A stretch of 17,508 nucleotides of DNA from Verrucomicrobia bacterium 12-59-8. Its GTDB lineage: Bacteria; Verrucomicrobiota; Verrucomicrobiae; Verrucomicrobiales; Verrucomicrobiaceae. The notes below the pieces were generated by a model. The model searched no databases. It was not told the DNA's origin and was given only the letters and a program-made list of their open reading frames with translations. The stretch is from NCBI GenBank assembly GCA_002279765.1, contig NCCR01000153.1, positions 9,959-27,466 on the forward strand. The letters run 5' to 3'. Every line of letters starts with the position of its first letter. The first letter of the stretch is position 1. The position numbers and the translations under genes were made by a program. Shown in pieces: positions 8,392 through 16,398 of this stretch.

Positions 8392-9876
8392 ATGATCATG
8401 AAGTTTGTCCTGACCAGCCTTGTCCTTTTGATACTCCACACTGCGGCGGCCGCAGCGGGACCGAATTTTGTGTGGATCATTGCGGATGACATGTCGCCGG
8501 ACACCGGGGCCTATGGTTTGAAGGAGGTGAGCACGCCGAATCTCGACCGGCTGGCCGCCGAGGGGCGGCGCTACACGCGGGCCTACGCCACGGCCCCGGT
8601 GTGCAGCGCCTCGCGTTCGGCCTTCATCCTCGGCTGCTACCAAACGACGACCGGGCTGCATCCGCACGATGTGGAAAATCCGCAGCCGCTGCCGCCGCGC
8701 TACAAACCCCTGCCGGACCTGCTGCGCGCGGAGGGCTGGTTTGTCACGAATGCATCCGCACCCGGCACGATCCGTAATGGGCGTGCCGTCACGAAAGGCA
8801 AGACGCACTACAATTTTGCCCACGATCCGGCCAAGATGTATGACGGTGACGACTGGCGGAAGCGCACCCCCGGACAGCCGTTTTTCGCGCAGTTTCAGAT
8901 CACCGAGCCGCACCGCCCTTTTCCCATTCCTGAAGAGTACGACGAGGCCAAACTGAAGGCCATCCAGATCCCGCCGAACTACCCCGAGCATCCGCTGGTG
9001 CGCCGTGACTGGTATGCGTATGAGCGCAGCGTCGAGGTCGTGGATCAGCGTGTCGGGGTCATCCTCGACCAGCTCAAGGAGCAGGGTGTGCTGGACAACA
9101 CCATCGTCATGTTTTTTGCCGATCACGGCAGGCCGATGCCCTGGGGCAAGCAGTGGCTGAGTGTGGAAGGGCTGCAGGTGCCGCTCATCATGCGCGGCCC
9201 AGGCCTGGCTGCTGGCAGTGTCGAAGAGCGGCTGGTCAGCCTCATCGACCTAGCGCCCTCCATGCTCCAGCTTGCGGGGCTGCCAATCCCTCCGTGGATG
9301 GAAGGCCGGGCGATCCTCGGGCGCGAATTTCCCGAGCGCAGCATGCTGTTTGCCGCGCGTGACCGCTGTGGCGATGCGATGGACCGCATTCGCGCGGTGA
9401 TCAGTCCGGACGCGCTGTTTGTGCGCAATTTTCAGCCCTCCCGCTCCCGGCTGAACTGGTCCGGCTACAAGGAGTACAGCTATCCCGGCATGCCGCTGCT
9501 GCGCGTGCTGAGCCAGGCTGGCAAGCTCAATGAATTTCAGGCCCAGTGGATGGCTCCTCAACGCGAGGCGCTGGAGTTTTACGATCTCAAAGCCGATCCG
9601 CAGGGACTGCACAACATCGCCAAGGATCCCAAGGTGGCAGACAGCATGGCAGCCATGCGCGCAGCCATGGCCAAGTGGATCAACACCAGCCCGGACCGTG
9701 GCGTGCAGGGCGATCCACCCACCGAGCCTCCGTTCAGCGCCATTCAGCGGTCCAAGCGTCTCGAATACGAGCGCATCTGGAAGAGCCGCGTGAAGAAAGC
9801 CCAGCCCAGCGATGCCGAACGCGTGGCCTGGTGGGAGAAAAGCTACGGCCTCTCTTTAGACCAGCGCATTCCCTGA
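8392..9876 (+). CDS. Secreted type I sulfatase, CSASR core (heparan-N-sulfatase-like)
   Basis: This is a 494-residue sulfatase of the alkaline-phosphatase superfamily that hydrolyses sulfate esters or sulfamates. A signal peptide (to about residue 22) is followed by the metal-binding pair Asp32-Asp33 in WIIADDMSPD. The active-site motif CSASR begins at Cys71, which must be converted to formylglycine. TPNLDRLAAEG precedes it, as is standard. A later FFADHG supplies further metal ligands, and QVPLIMRGPG is the usual C-terminal core strand. The spacing and the sequence APVCSASRSAF resemble the sulfamidase (heparan N-sulfatase) branch, but the substrate is not proven. Its length is normal for the family. 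Both ATG 8392 and the in-frame ATG 8398 are possible starts. The next sulfatase starts 45 nt downstream. Confidence 0.92.
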   Translation: MIMKFVLTSLVLLILHTAAAAAGPNFVWIIADDMSPDTGAYGLKEVSTPNLDRLAAEGRRYTRAYATAPVCSASRSAFILGCYQTTTGLHPHDVENPQPLPPRYKPLPDLLRAEGWFVTNASAPGTIRNGRAVTKGKTHYNFAHDPAKMYDGDDWRKRTPGQPFFAQFQITEPHRPFPIPEEYDEAKLKAIQIPPNYPEHPLVRRDWYAYERSVEVVDQRVGVILDQLKEQGVLDNTIVMFFADHGRPMPWGKQWLSVEGLQVPLIMRGPGLAAGSVEERLVSLIDLAPSMLQLAGLPIPPWMEGRAILGREFPERSMLFAARDRCGDAMDRIRAVISPDALFVRNFQPSRSRLNWSGYKEYSYPGMPLLRVLSQAGKLNEFQAQWMAPQREALEFYDLKADPQGLHNIAKDPKVADSMAAMRAAMAKWINTSPDRGVQGDPPTEPPFSAIQRSKRLEYERIWKSRVKKAQPSDAERVAWWEKSYGLSLDQRIP

Positions 9877-9921
9877 TCTCAGGCGGAAGATTGGCGGCGC
9901 TGGCTTCGTTCGCAGAGGTCC

Positions 9922-11333
9922 ATGAAATGTGTTTTCGCTTTGTTGTCCCTGGGTTTGGCGGCTGTGTCTGCTGCTGCTGAACCGTCACGCCCGAACATTC
10001 TCTTTCTCTTTGCCGACGATCAGCGCTTTGACACGCAGAGCTGCGCCGGGCATCCCATCGTGCAGACACCCACGGTGGACAGTCTCGCGGCAAAGGGGGT
10101 GCGTTTCAGCAATGCGCATGTCACCACGGCGGTGTGCTGGGTGCCATTCCCACCGTGAAGCCGGAGGCGCTGGCCACCATGTATCCGGTGCTGCTGCGCG
10201 CGGCGGGCTACCGCACCGGCCACTTTGGCAAGTGGCACATGATCTCGCCGCAGGGCTTCAAGCCGGAGGAGCAATACGACGAGTACGAGGCCATAGGCCG
10301 CAATCCCTACTTCAAAACCATGCCGGATGGCACGAAGCGCCACGAAACTGACCTCGTGTGTGACAAAGGCATCGAGTTCATCAAATCCCAGCCGAAGGAC
10401 AAACCCTTCGCACTGAATCTGTGGTTCAATGCGGCGCATGCCGAGGACAATGACCACCGCCCCGGCATCGGGCTCTACCCGTGGCCGCAATCGGTGGATG
10501 GCATGTATGAGGATCGCTCCATCCCTCCGCCGCGTTTGGGCGATCCTGCCATCTATGAGGCACATCCACAGTTCCTCAAAGACTCCATCAATCGCGAGCG
10601 CTGGTACTGGGGCTACGACACGCCGGAGAAGTTCGAGACGAATCTCCGCGCCTACTACCGCATGATCAGCGGGATCGACAAGGCCGTTGCGCGTGTGATT
10701 GCCGCGCTGGAGGAGGCTGGACTGGCAGACAACACGATCATCGTCTATTCCGGCGACAACGGCTACTACCTTGGAGATCGCGGCTTTCAGGGCAAGTGGT
10801 CGCACTATGAGGAGTCACTGCGCGTGCCAATGATCGTCTATGATCCGCGTCTGCCCAAGGAAAAGCGTGGGCGCGTGGTGGATGAGATGGTGCTCAATGT
10901 CGATCTGCCTGCCACCTTCATTGACTGGGCCGGAGTCGCGCGTCCGGCCGCCTACGAAGGCCGCAGTCTTGCCACGCTCATCGAAGGCAAGGGCAGCGAG
11001 AAACCCTGGAGGGATCATTTCTTCTGCGAGCACCTCGACCTCGCGCCCACGCTTACGTGGGAAGGCGTGCGCGGCCAGCGCTACATGTATGCGCGCTACT
11101 TTGATCAGCAGCCCGCGTATGAGTTTCTGCATGATCTGGAATCGGACCGCGATGAGCTCAAAAACGTCGCCACCGATCCCGCGCACGCCGAGGCGTTGAA
11201 GGAGATGCGTGCGCTGTGCGATGCCGAAATGAACACACGCGGCGGTGCCTTGCTGCCGATGGACCAGCGCGGTGCGCGCAAATTCACCCCCAATAAAAAA
11301 GGCGCGGCCAAGAAGACCAAAGCTGCCAAGTGA
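9922..11333 (+). pseudogene. Secreted type I sulfatase broken at the active-site motif
   Basis: The start at 9922 follows AGAGG. The first frame gives a signal peptide, RPNILFLFADDQ with Asp32-Asp33, TPTVDSLAAKG and TTAVC with the Cys at codon 72 (10135), then shifts and stops at 10158. The rest of the sulfatase continues in another frame from about 10140 to 11333: PEALATMYPVLLRAAGYRTGHFGKWH, later VYSGDNGYYLGDRG and LRVPMIVYDPR, and a Lys-rich tail. The x-x-S-R half of the C-x-P/A-S-R motif and the helix after it are missing, about 20-25 residues by comparison with other sulfatases here. The gap is not a multiple of three. The GTG at 10134 that opens the second frame is not a credible start. 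If real, the gene is inactive, because formylglycine cannot be made. An assembly gap would explain it equally well. Confidence 0.82.
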
Positions 11334-11367
11334 CCGTCCGTCCGCCACCCGCTTCCTAGACCAATCT

Positions 11368-12873
11368 ATGAAACCTCTCGTCCTCGTGCTGCTGTCATTC
11401 TGCCTATTGGGTTCGTCATTCGCAGCTCCTGCAAAGCGTCCCAACATCCTGTTCATCCTCGTTGATGACCAGTCGCCCTTTGACTTCAAGTTCTACAATC
11501 CGAAGTCGGCGTTGCAGTCGCCGAACATCGACAAGCTCGCGGCGGACGGCATGGTCTTTGATTCTGCGCGGCACATGGGCGCGTTCGTCGGTGCGGTGTG
11601 TACGCCTTCACGGCACATGATCATGAGCGGACGCACCGTGTGGCATCTGCCCATCGGCCCCTTGGCGAAGGATCACTGCCCGCCGAATCTGGAGCTGAAC
11701 ACGCTGGCCGCTGTGTTCAATCGCGCTGGTTATGACACCATGCGCACCTGCAAAAAAGGCAACTCCTACGAAGGCGCGAACAAGCAGTTCACCGTGCGCC
11801 ATGATGCCGACAAACGCGGCGGCACGGATGAAAGCGGCAGTACCTGGCATGGAGGCCAGGTGATGAACTACCTCGCTGAACGTGAAGCGACCAAGGATGC
11901 CGATCCCTTCCTCATCTACTTCGGTTTCTCCCATCCGCATGACACCCGCGACGGCAAGCCCGAGCTGCTGGCGAAATACGGCGCTACCAATCACGATGAT
12001 CCCAACACGCTGCCTGCCTTGAATCCCAAGCAGCCCGCGCTTCCTGCAAACTACCTGTCTGCGCATCCCTTCAACAATGGTGATGCCGGCGTGCGTGATG
12101 AAGTGGCCGTCAGCGGCGTGTGGAAGAACCGCGATGAGGCCACCATCCGCAACGAGATCGGCCGCGAGTACGCCTGCAGCGAGAACATCGACATCCAGAT
12201 CGGCCGCGTGATGGAGAAGCTCAAAGCCATGGGTGAGCTCGACAACACCTACATCGTTTACACCGCCGATCACGGCATCGCCATTGGCCGCCATGGATTG
12301 CAGGGGAAACAGAACCTCTACGAGCACACCTGGCGCGTGCCCTTCATCGTCAAAGGCCCCGGCATCAAGCCCGGCACCCGCGTGCCAGGAAACATCTATC
12401 TGCTCGACACCGTGGCCACGCTCTGCGACATCGCGGGCATCCCCGCGCCGGAGAGCAATGAAGGCCTCAGCTTCAAGCCCGTGCTCGAAGGCAAAATAGA
12501 CACCCTGCGCAATGTGATGTACGGCGTGTACTGCGGCGGCACCAAGCCCGGCATGCGCTGCGTGCAGCAAGGCGACTGGAAGCTCATTAAATACGATGCC
12601 ATGAACGGCGCCGTGCATGAGACGCAGCTCTTCAATCTCGCCGCCAATCCCGACGAGTTCCTGAAGGAGCACGGCAAAACCGACCCGATGCAGACGAACC
12701 TCGCCGGAGATCCGAAACATGCCGAAAAGCTGAAGGAAATGGAAGCGCTGCTGCTCGCCGAAATGCGCCGCCACGATGACCCCTACCGCCTCTGGGACCA
12801 GCCGGACGACGGCCTGCCTCCAGTGCCCGAACCTGCGCCCCGGAAAGGCAAGAACAAGAAGGCCAAGCCATAA
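11368..12873 (+). CDS. Secreted type I sulfatase, CTPSR core, Lys-rich C-terminus
   Basis: The 501-residue product starts at ATG 11368, chosen for its signal peptide (LVLVLLSFCLLGSSFAA); the frame is open further upstream within the previous gene. RPNILFILVDDQ carries Asp33-Asp34, QSPNIDKLAADG follows, and AVCTPSRHMIMSGR holds the formylglycine Cys78. YTADHGIAIGRHGLQGKQN gives the distal metal ligands and active-site Lys, and RVPFIVKGPG the core strand. It resembles the choline-sulfatase/iduronate-sulfatase side of the family but cannot be given a substrate. The protein ends in a basic tail, PRKGKNKKAKP. It is the closest relative in this window of the sulfatase that starts at 16399. It follows the broken sulfatase by 34 nt and precedes the next by 11 nt. 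Confidence 0.93.
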   Translation: MKPLVLVLLSFCLLGSSFAAPAKRPNILFILVDDQSPFDFKFYNPKSALQSPNIDKLAADGMVFDSARHMGAFVGAVCTPSRHMIMSGRTVWHLPIGPLAKDHCPPNLELNTLAAVFNRAGYDTMRTCKKGNSYEGANKQFTVRHDADKRGGTDESGSTWHGGQVMNYLAEREATKDADPFLIYFGFSHPHDTRDGKPELLAKYGATNHDDPNTLPALNPKQPALPANYLSAHPFNNGDAGVRDEVAVSGVWKNRDEATIRNEIGREYACSENIDIQIGRVMEKLKAMGELDNTYIVYTADHGIAIGRHGLQGKQNLYEHTWRVPFIVKGPGIKPGTRVPGNIYLLDTVATLCDIAGIPAPESNEGLSFKPVLEGKIDTLRNVMYGVYCGGTKPGMRCVQQGDWKLIKYDAMNGAVHETQLFNLAANPDEFLKEHGKTDPMQTNLAGDPKHAEKLKEMEALLLAEMRRHDDPYRLWDQPDDGLPPVPEPAPRKGKNKKAKP

Positions 12874-12884
12874 TCTTTCAAGCC

Positions 12885-14234
12885 ATGAAGACCATCGCCT
12901 TCATCCTTTCGTCATTCCTCGTGGTGGCTTCGGCATTCGCTGTATCACCGCCACCAAACTTCCTCATCATCTTTGCCGACGACCTCGGCTATGGCGATGT
13001 CTCGACCTATCATCCGTCGGACTGCCACACGCCGAACATCGACAAGCTCGCTGCGGAGGGCGTGCTGTTTCCGAACATGCGGGCCAACTGCACGGTGTGC
13101 TCGCCTTCACGCGCCGCGCTGCTCACGGGGAGGTTCCCAGATCGCGTGGGGGTTCCTGGAGTCATTCGCACGAATCCGGAGGACTCCTGGGGCTATCTTG
13201 CGCCCGGTATTCCGACGATTGGCAATGAGCTGAAGAAGGTCGGCTATCATACGGCGGTGATTGGGAAATGGCATCTTGGTCTCGAATCTCCCAACACACC
13301 GAATGAGCGCGGCTTTGATCTCTTCCACGGCTTCCTCGGCGACATGATGGACAGCTACACCACGCACCTGCGCCAGGGGCACAACTACATGCGCCGCAAT
13401 GCGGAGGTCATCGACCCCAAGGGCCATGCCACGGACATCTTCGCGGGCTGGGCGGCGGATTACTTTCGTGAACGCTCCAAGGAGAAGCAGCCCTTCTTTC
13501 TCTACCTCGCCTTCAATGCACCGCACTTCCCCATCGAGCCGCCGGAGGAATGGGTGGCCAAGGTGAAGGAGCGTGCGTCGCAGCTCGATGAAAAGCGTGC
13601 GATGAATGCTGCGCTGGTGGAGCATCTGGATGATCGCATCGGGCAACTGCTGGCCGTGTTAAAAGAAACTGGGCTCGATCAAAACACCGTCGTCGCTTTC
13701 AGTTCTGACAACGGCGGCTCGCTGCCGCATGCGCAGAACAACGACCCCTGGCGCGACGGCAAGACCAGCCACTACGACGGCGGCCTGCGCGTGCCCTTCA
13801 TGGTGCGCTGGCCCGGGCACATCAAGGCAGGCTCACGCAGCACCTACGTCGGCATGAACTTCGACCTCTTCCCTACCTTTCTCGAACTCGCAGGCGTGAA
13901 GCCTTCACCTGCGCTCGATGCGGTCAGCCTCGTGCCCATTCTCAACGGCGGCACCATCGACACTCCGCGCGATCTCTACTTCGTCCGTCGCGAAGGCGGT
14001 CCGGCCTACGGCGGCAAAAGCTACGAGGCGCTCATCCGTGGCGACTGGAAGCTCATGCAAAACACGCCCTACACCCCGCTGGAGCTGTACAATCTCAAAG
14101 ACGATCCGCAGGAAAAAAACAACCTCATGGGCAAGGCACCGAAGGTCTTCAAAGAACTCTCCACTGCCCTGCGCACCCACGTTCAGATCGGCGGTGCCAC
14201 GCCTTGGCAGAAACCGGAAGACCACAAACCATGA
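12885..14234 (+). CDS. Secreted type I sulfatase, CSPSR core (arylsulfatase A / GALNS-like)
   Basis: This 449-residue sulfatase has a signal peptide (IAFILSSFLVVASAFA). It continues with NFLIIFADDLGYGDVS (Asp32-Asp33), HTPNIDKLAAEGV and the classic CSPSRAALLTGR motif with the formylglycine Cys72. IGKWHLG supplies the active-site Lys and His, FSSDNGG the distal Asp-Asn metal ligands, and RVPFMVRWPG the core strand. This is the standard arylsulfatase A / N-acetylgalactosamine-6-sulfatase architecture at normal length; the substrate remains unknown. It has no Lys-rich tail, unlike its neighbours on either side. The stop codon overlaps the start of the next gene in ATGA (14231-14234), so the two are probably translated together in similar amounts. 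Confidence 0.94.
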   Translation: MKTIAFILSSFLVVASAFAVSPPPNFLIIFADDLGYGDVSTYHPSDCHTPNIDKLAAEGVLFPNMRANCTVCSPSRAALLTGRFPDRVGVPGVIRTNPEDSWGYLAPGIPTIGNELKKVGYHTAVIGKWHLGLESPNTPNERGFDLFHGFLGDMMDSYTTHLRQGHNYMRRNAEVIDPKGHATDIFAGWAADYFRERSKEKQPFFLYLAFNAPHFPIEPPEEWVAKVKERASQLDEKRAMNAALVEHLDDRIGQLLAVLKETGLDQNTVVAFSSDNGGSLPHAQNNDPWRDGKTSHYDGGLRVPFMVRWPGHIKAGSRSTYVGMNFDLFPTFLELAGVKPSPALDAVSLVPILNGGTIDTPRDLYFVRREGGPAYGGKSYEALIRGDWKLMQNTPYTPLELYNLKDDPQEKNNLMGKAPKVFKELSTALRTHVQIGGATPWQKPEDHKP

Positions 14235-15583
14235 AAAGCTTTCTTCTCATACTTTCGTCATTCGGAATTCTGATTTCGTCATTGGCCGCAGAGCGACCGA
14301 ATGTCATCCTCATCATGGTTGATGACTTCGGCTATGAATGCATCACGGCAAACGGCGGGGAATCGTATCAGACGCCGAACATCGACAAGCTCGCGGCCAC
14401 GGGTGTACGTTTTGAAAACTGCCATGTGCAGCCGCTGTGTACGCCCACACGCGTACAGCTCATGACGGGACGCTACAACGTGCGCAACTACATCAACTTC
14501 GGCACGCTGCTGCGCACGGAGACGACCTTTGGCCACCTCATGAAAAACGCGGGCTATGCCACCGGCATCTGCGGCAAGTGGCAGCTCGGAGGCGAGCTGG
14601 ATTCACCGCAGCACTTCGGCTTTGAGGAGTCCTGCCTGTGGCAGCAGACGCGCCGTCCGCCGCGCTATGCGAACCCCGGCCTGGAATACAACGGCGTGGA
14701 GAAAAACTTCAAGCAAGGCGAGTACGGCCCCACGCTGGTGAACGACTTCGCGCTGAGCTTCATCGCCAAAAACAAGGAGAAGCCCTTCTTTCTCTACTAC
14801 CCGATGATCCTCACGCACAATCCCTTCCAGCCAACGCCGGACAGTCCGGACTGGGATCCAACGATCAGCAGCGAGAACAAGCAGCAATCGCCCAAGCACT
14901 TCGCCGAGATGACCGCCTACATGGACAAGATGGTGGGCCGCATCGTCGCGAAGCTGGATGAACTCGGCATCCGCGACAACACGCTGCTGCTCTTCCTCGG
15001 CGACAATGGTACCAACACCGGAATCACCAGCCGCTTCAAAGGCACGGACTACAAGGGCGGCAAAGGCACCACCACGTCTCACGGCACGCATGTGCCGCTC
15101 ATCGCGAGCTGGCCCGCCGTGATGAAGCAGGGCCGCGTCTCCGCCGACCTCGTCAGCAGCAGCGACTTCCTGCCCACGATCTGCGCCGCTGCCGGTGTCG
15201 CCGTGCCCGCGACCGTGGATGGCGTGAGTTTTCTGCCCCAGCTCAAGGGAGCCGCAGGCACGCCGCGCGACTGGCTCTACACCTGGTACTCCCCGCGCCA
15301 GAGCCAGGACATGAGCGTGAAGGAGTATGCCTTTGACCAACGCTTCAAACTCTACAGCACCGGCCAGTTTTACGACTTGTTCACTGACGAGTCGGAAAAG
15401 CGGGACATCGCAGCCATTGCCCTCGCCACCGATGCCGCCGCTGCCAAGGTGAAGCTGCAAGGCGTGCTCGACCAGTTCAAGGATGCACGCTCGGCGGAGC
15501 TCGACCGCGAGTTCCAAGCCTCCGGCAAAGGCAAGAACAAGACGGCGAAAAAAGGAAAAAAGAAACAGGCCAGGACTGAGTAA
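14231..15583 (+). CDS. Secreted type I sulfatase, CTPTR core, Lys-rich C-terminus
   Basis: This 450-residue sulfatase starts at ATG 14231, overlapping the upstream stop by 4 nt, with GGAAG about 10 nt ahead. The frame is open for nine codons upstream, but 14231 gives the signal peptide (SFLLILSSFGILISSLAA). RPNVILIMVDDFGYE has Asp31-Asp32, QTPNIDKLAATG follows, and PLCTPTRVQLMTGR has the formylglycine Cys70 with Thr in place of the common Ser. GKWQLGG has Gln where many relatives have His (GKWHLG), which could change sulfate-site contacts. FLGDNGTNTG gives the distal metal ligands. The last 20 residues are strongly basic (GKGKNKTAKKGKKK). It is the last gene of the presumed operon; the HNH gene converges on it with 32 nt between stops, and no clear terminator hairpin is visible there. 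Confidence 0.93.
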   Translation: MKSFLLILSSFGILISSLAAERPNVILIMVDDFGYECITANGGESYQTPNIDKLAATGVRFENCHVQPLCTPTRVQLMTGRYNVRNYINFGTLLRTETTFGHLMKNAGYATGICGKWQLGGELDSPQHFGFEESCLWQQTRRPPRYANPGLEYNGVEKNFKQGEYGPTLVNDFALSFIAKNKEKPFFLYYPMILTHNPFQPTPDSPDWDPTISSENKQQSPKHFAEMTAYMDKMVGRIVAKLDELGIRDNTLLLFLGDNGTNTGITSRFKGTDYKGGKGTTTSHGTHVPLIASWPAVMKQGRVSADLVSSSDFLPTICAAAGVAVPATVDGVSFLPQLKGAAGTPRDWLYTWYSPRQSQDMSVKEYAFDQRFKLYSTGQFYDLFTDESEKRDIAAIALATDAAAAKVKLQGVLDQFKDARSAELDREFQASGKGKNKTAKKGKKKQARTE

Positions 15584-15615
15584 TAAAAAGGCAGCGGCAA
15601 AGTCGAATCGGAGAT

Positions 15616-16023
15616 TTAGAACCCCTGTTCTTCGTCCGCTTCCCTGAGGGTTTGTCGAAATGAGACGCGCCGTTCAGAGTTCATGTCGAGCACTTCGACA
15701 GTGGTTCTGCCGATCGCCGTGCAGCCCAGGATCTCCAGTCCCAAAATGGAAAAATGATCCTCCCAGATGTCCTCGCGAGGATGAAACAACCGCGTCAGCT
15801 GTCCTGTGGATGGATCAAGGCCTGAAAGATTGGCGCCTTTATGCAGATTGCAGTGCTGGCAGCAGAGACAAAGGTTGCCCAGATCATCGCCTCCCCTGTG
15901 CTTGCGCGGCACAATATGCTCCACATAAAAACGTGACCAAGCCTCGTCCTGCTGCGGCATGTGGCAGTACTCGCAGCGCTCGTCCGCACGAGCACGCACC
16001 TGTCTTCGTTCGTCAGCCGTCAT
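15616..16023 (-). CDS. HNH endonuclease
   Basis: This is a 135-residue stand-alone HNH nuclease. C17-x2-C20 and C55-x2-C58 form a likely structural zinc site. The catalytic core is VEHIVPRKHRGGDDLGNL (His36, Asn50) followed by CNLHKG (Asn59, His61). HNH enzymes of this kind cut DNA using one metal ion; those of known function act in restriction, repair or phage processes, and this one is unassigned. The C-terminal half (LTRLFHPREDIWEDHF) is typical of a widespread small-HNH subgroup. Its ATG lies 3 nt after the stop of the small gene upstream, implying co-translation. It is on the strand opposite to the sulfatases and so splits the sulfatase cluster. Confidence 0.88.
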   Translation of the reverse strand: MTADERRQVRARADERCEYCHMPQQDEAWSRFYVEHIVPRKHRGGDDLGNLCLCCQHCNLHKGANLSGLDPSTGQLTRLFHPREDIWEDHFSILGLEILGCTAIGRTTVEVLDMNSERRVSFRQTLREADEEQGF

Positions 16024-16026
16024 GTT

Positions 16027-16284
16027 TCAGGCTTGGGCGAGCATTTTGCGTGCGGAGGCCTGCAGCCCGCTGATGTACTGGCCCACCCACACAAACATTT
16101 CATACTCGGCCCGCTCGTCTGCCGAGAGCTCCCCTTCGTTGCACTTGTCCGCCAGGTCATCAATCCTCTGCTGCACCTCTTCACTCGCCTTCATCGTCGC
16201 GATACGCCGCGCCGATTGAGGCGTCAGGCATTCGACCATCGGATACAGGGAATTCTCAAGAAGCTGGAAAGCTGCGTGCGACAT
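16027..16284 (-). CDS. Small conserved-looking protein paired with HNH endonuclease, function unknown
   Basis: With ATG 16284 the product has 85 residues and is acidic and largely helical: IATMKASEEVQQRIDDLADK, then CNEGELSADERAEYEMFVWV, then an end ISGLQASARKMLAQ. A GTG start at 16314 would add ten residues. There is no signal peptide or membrane segment. I recall similar small proteins (IDxLADKCNEGxLTxEER) placed directly ahead of HNH genes in cyanobacteria and planctomycetes, but could not check this here. The 3-nt gap to the HNH gene argues that the two work together, perhaps as a regulator, inhibitor or specificity partner; that is inference. The function is not known. Confidence 0.7.
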   Translation of the reverse strand: MSHAAFQLLENSLYPMVECLTPQSARRIATMKASEEVQQRIDDLADKCNEGELSADERAEYEMFVWVGQYISGLQASARKMLAQA

Positions 16285-16398
16285 GGGTTGATTATCCGAC
16301 CGGACAACCGTCACGCAAGAGACAAAATGTCAGTCGTGGCCTATGGCGAAGCAGGATTGTTGCCTGACAAATCACGCTCTAATCCACGTTCAGACGTC

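Noticed and set aside
10140..10147. GGTGCCAT present at both suspected deletion junctions (also 6612-6619 on the minus strand)
   Set aside because: The same word occurs at 5179-5186 and, on the minus strand, at 81-88 without any disruption, so it is just a common word here and not a junction signal.
10134..11333. Separate gene starting at GTG 10134
   Set aside because: It begins in the middle of a sulfatase fold without signal peptide or metal-binding DD pair; it is the tail of the broken gene that starts at 9922.
11608..12774. 388-codon open frame on the minus strand
   Set aside because: It lies wholly antisense to an intact sulfatase with all its motifs, and its own product is low-complexity with no recognisable domain; a by-product of GC-rich codon use.
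14603..15517. 304-codon minus-strand frame
   Set aside because: It is antisense to an intact sulfatase, with no family resemblance.
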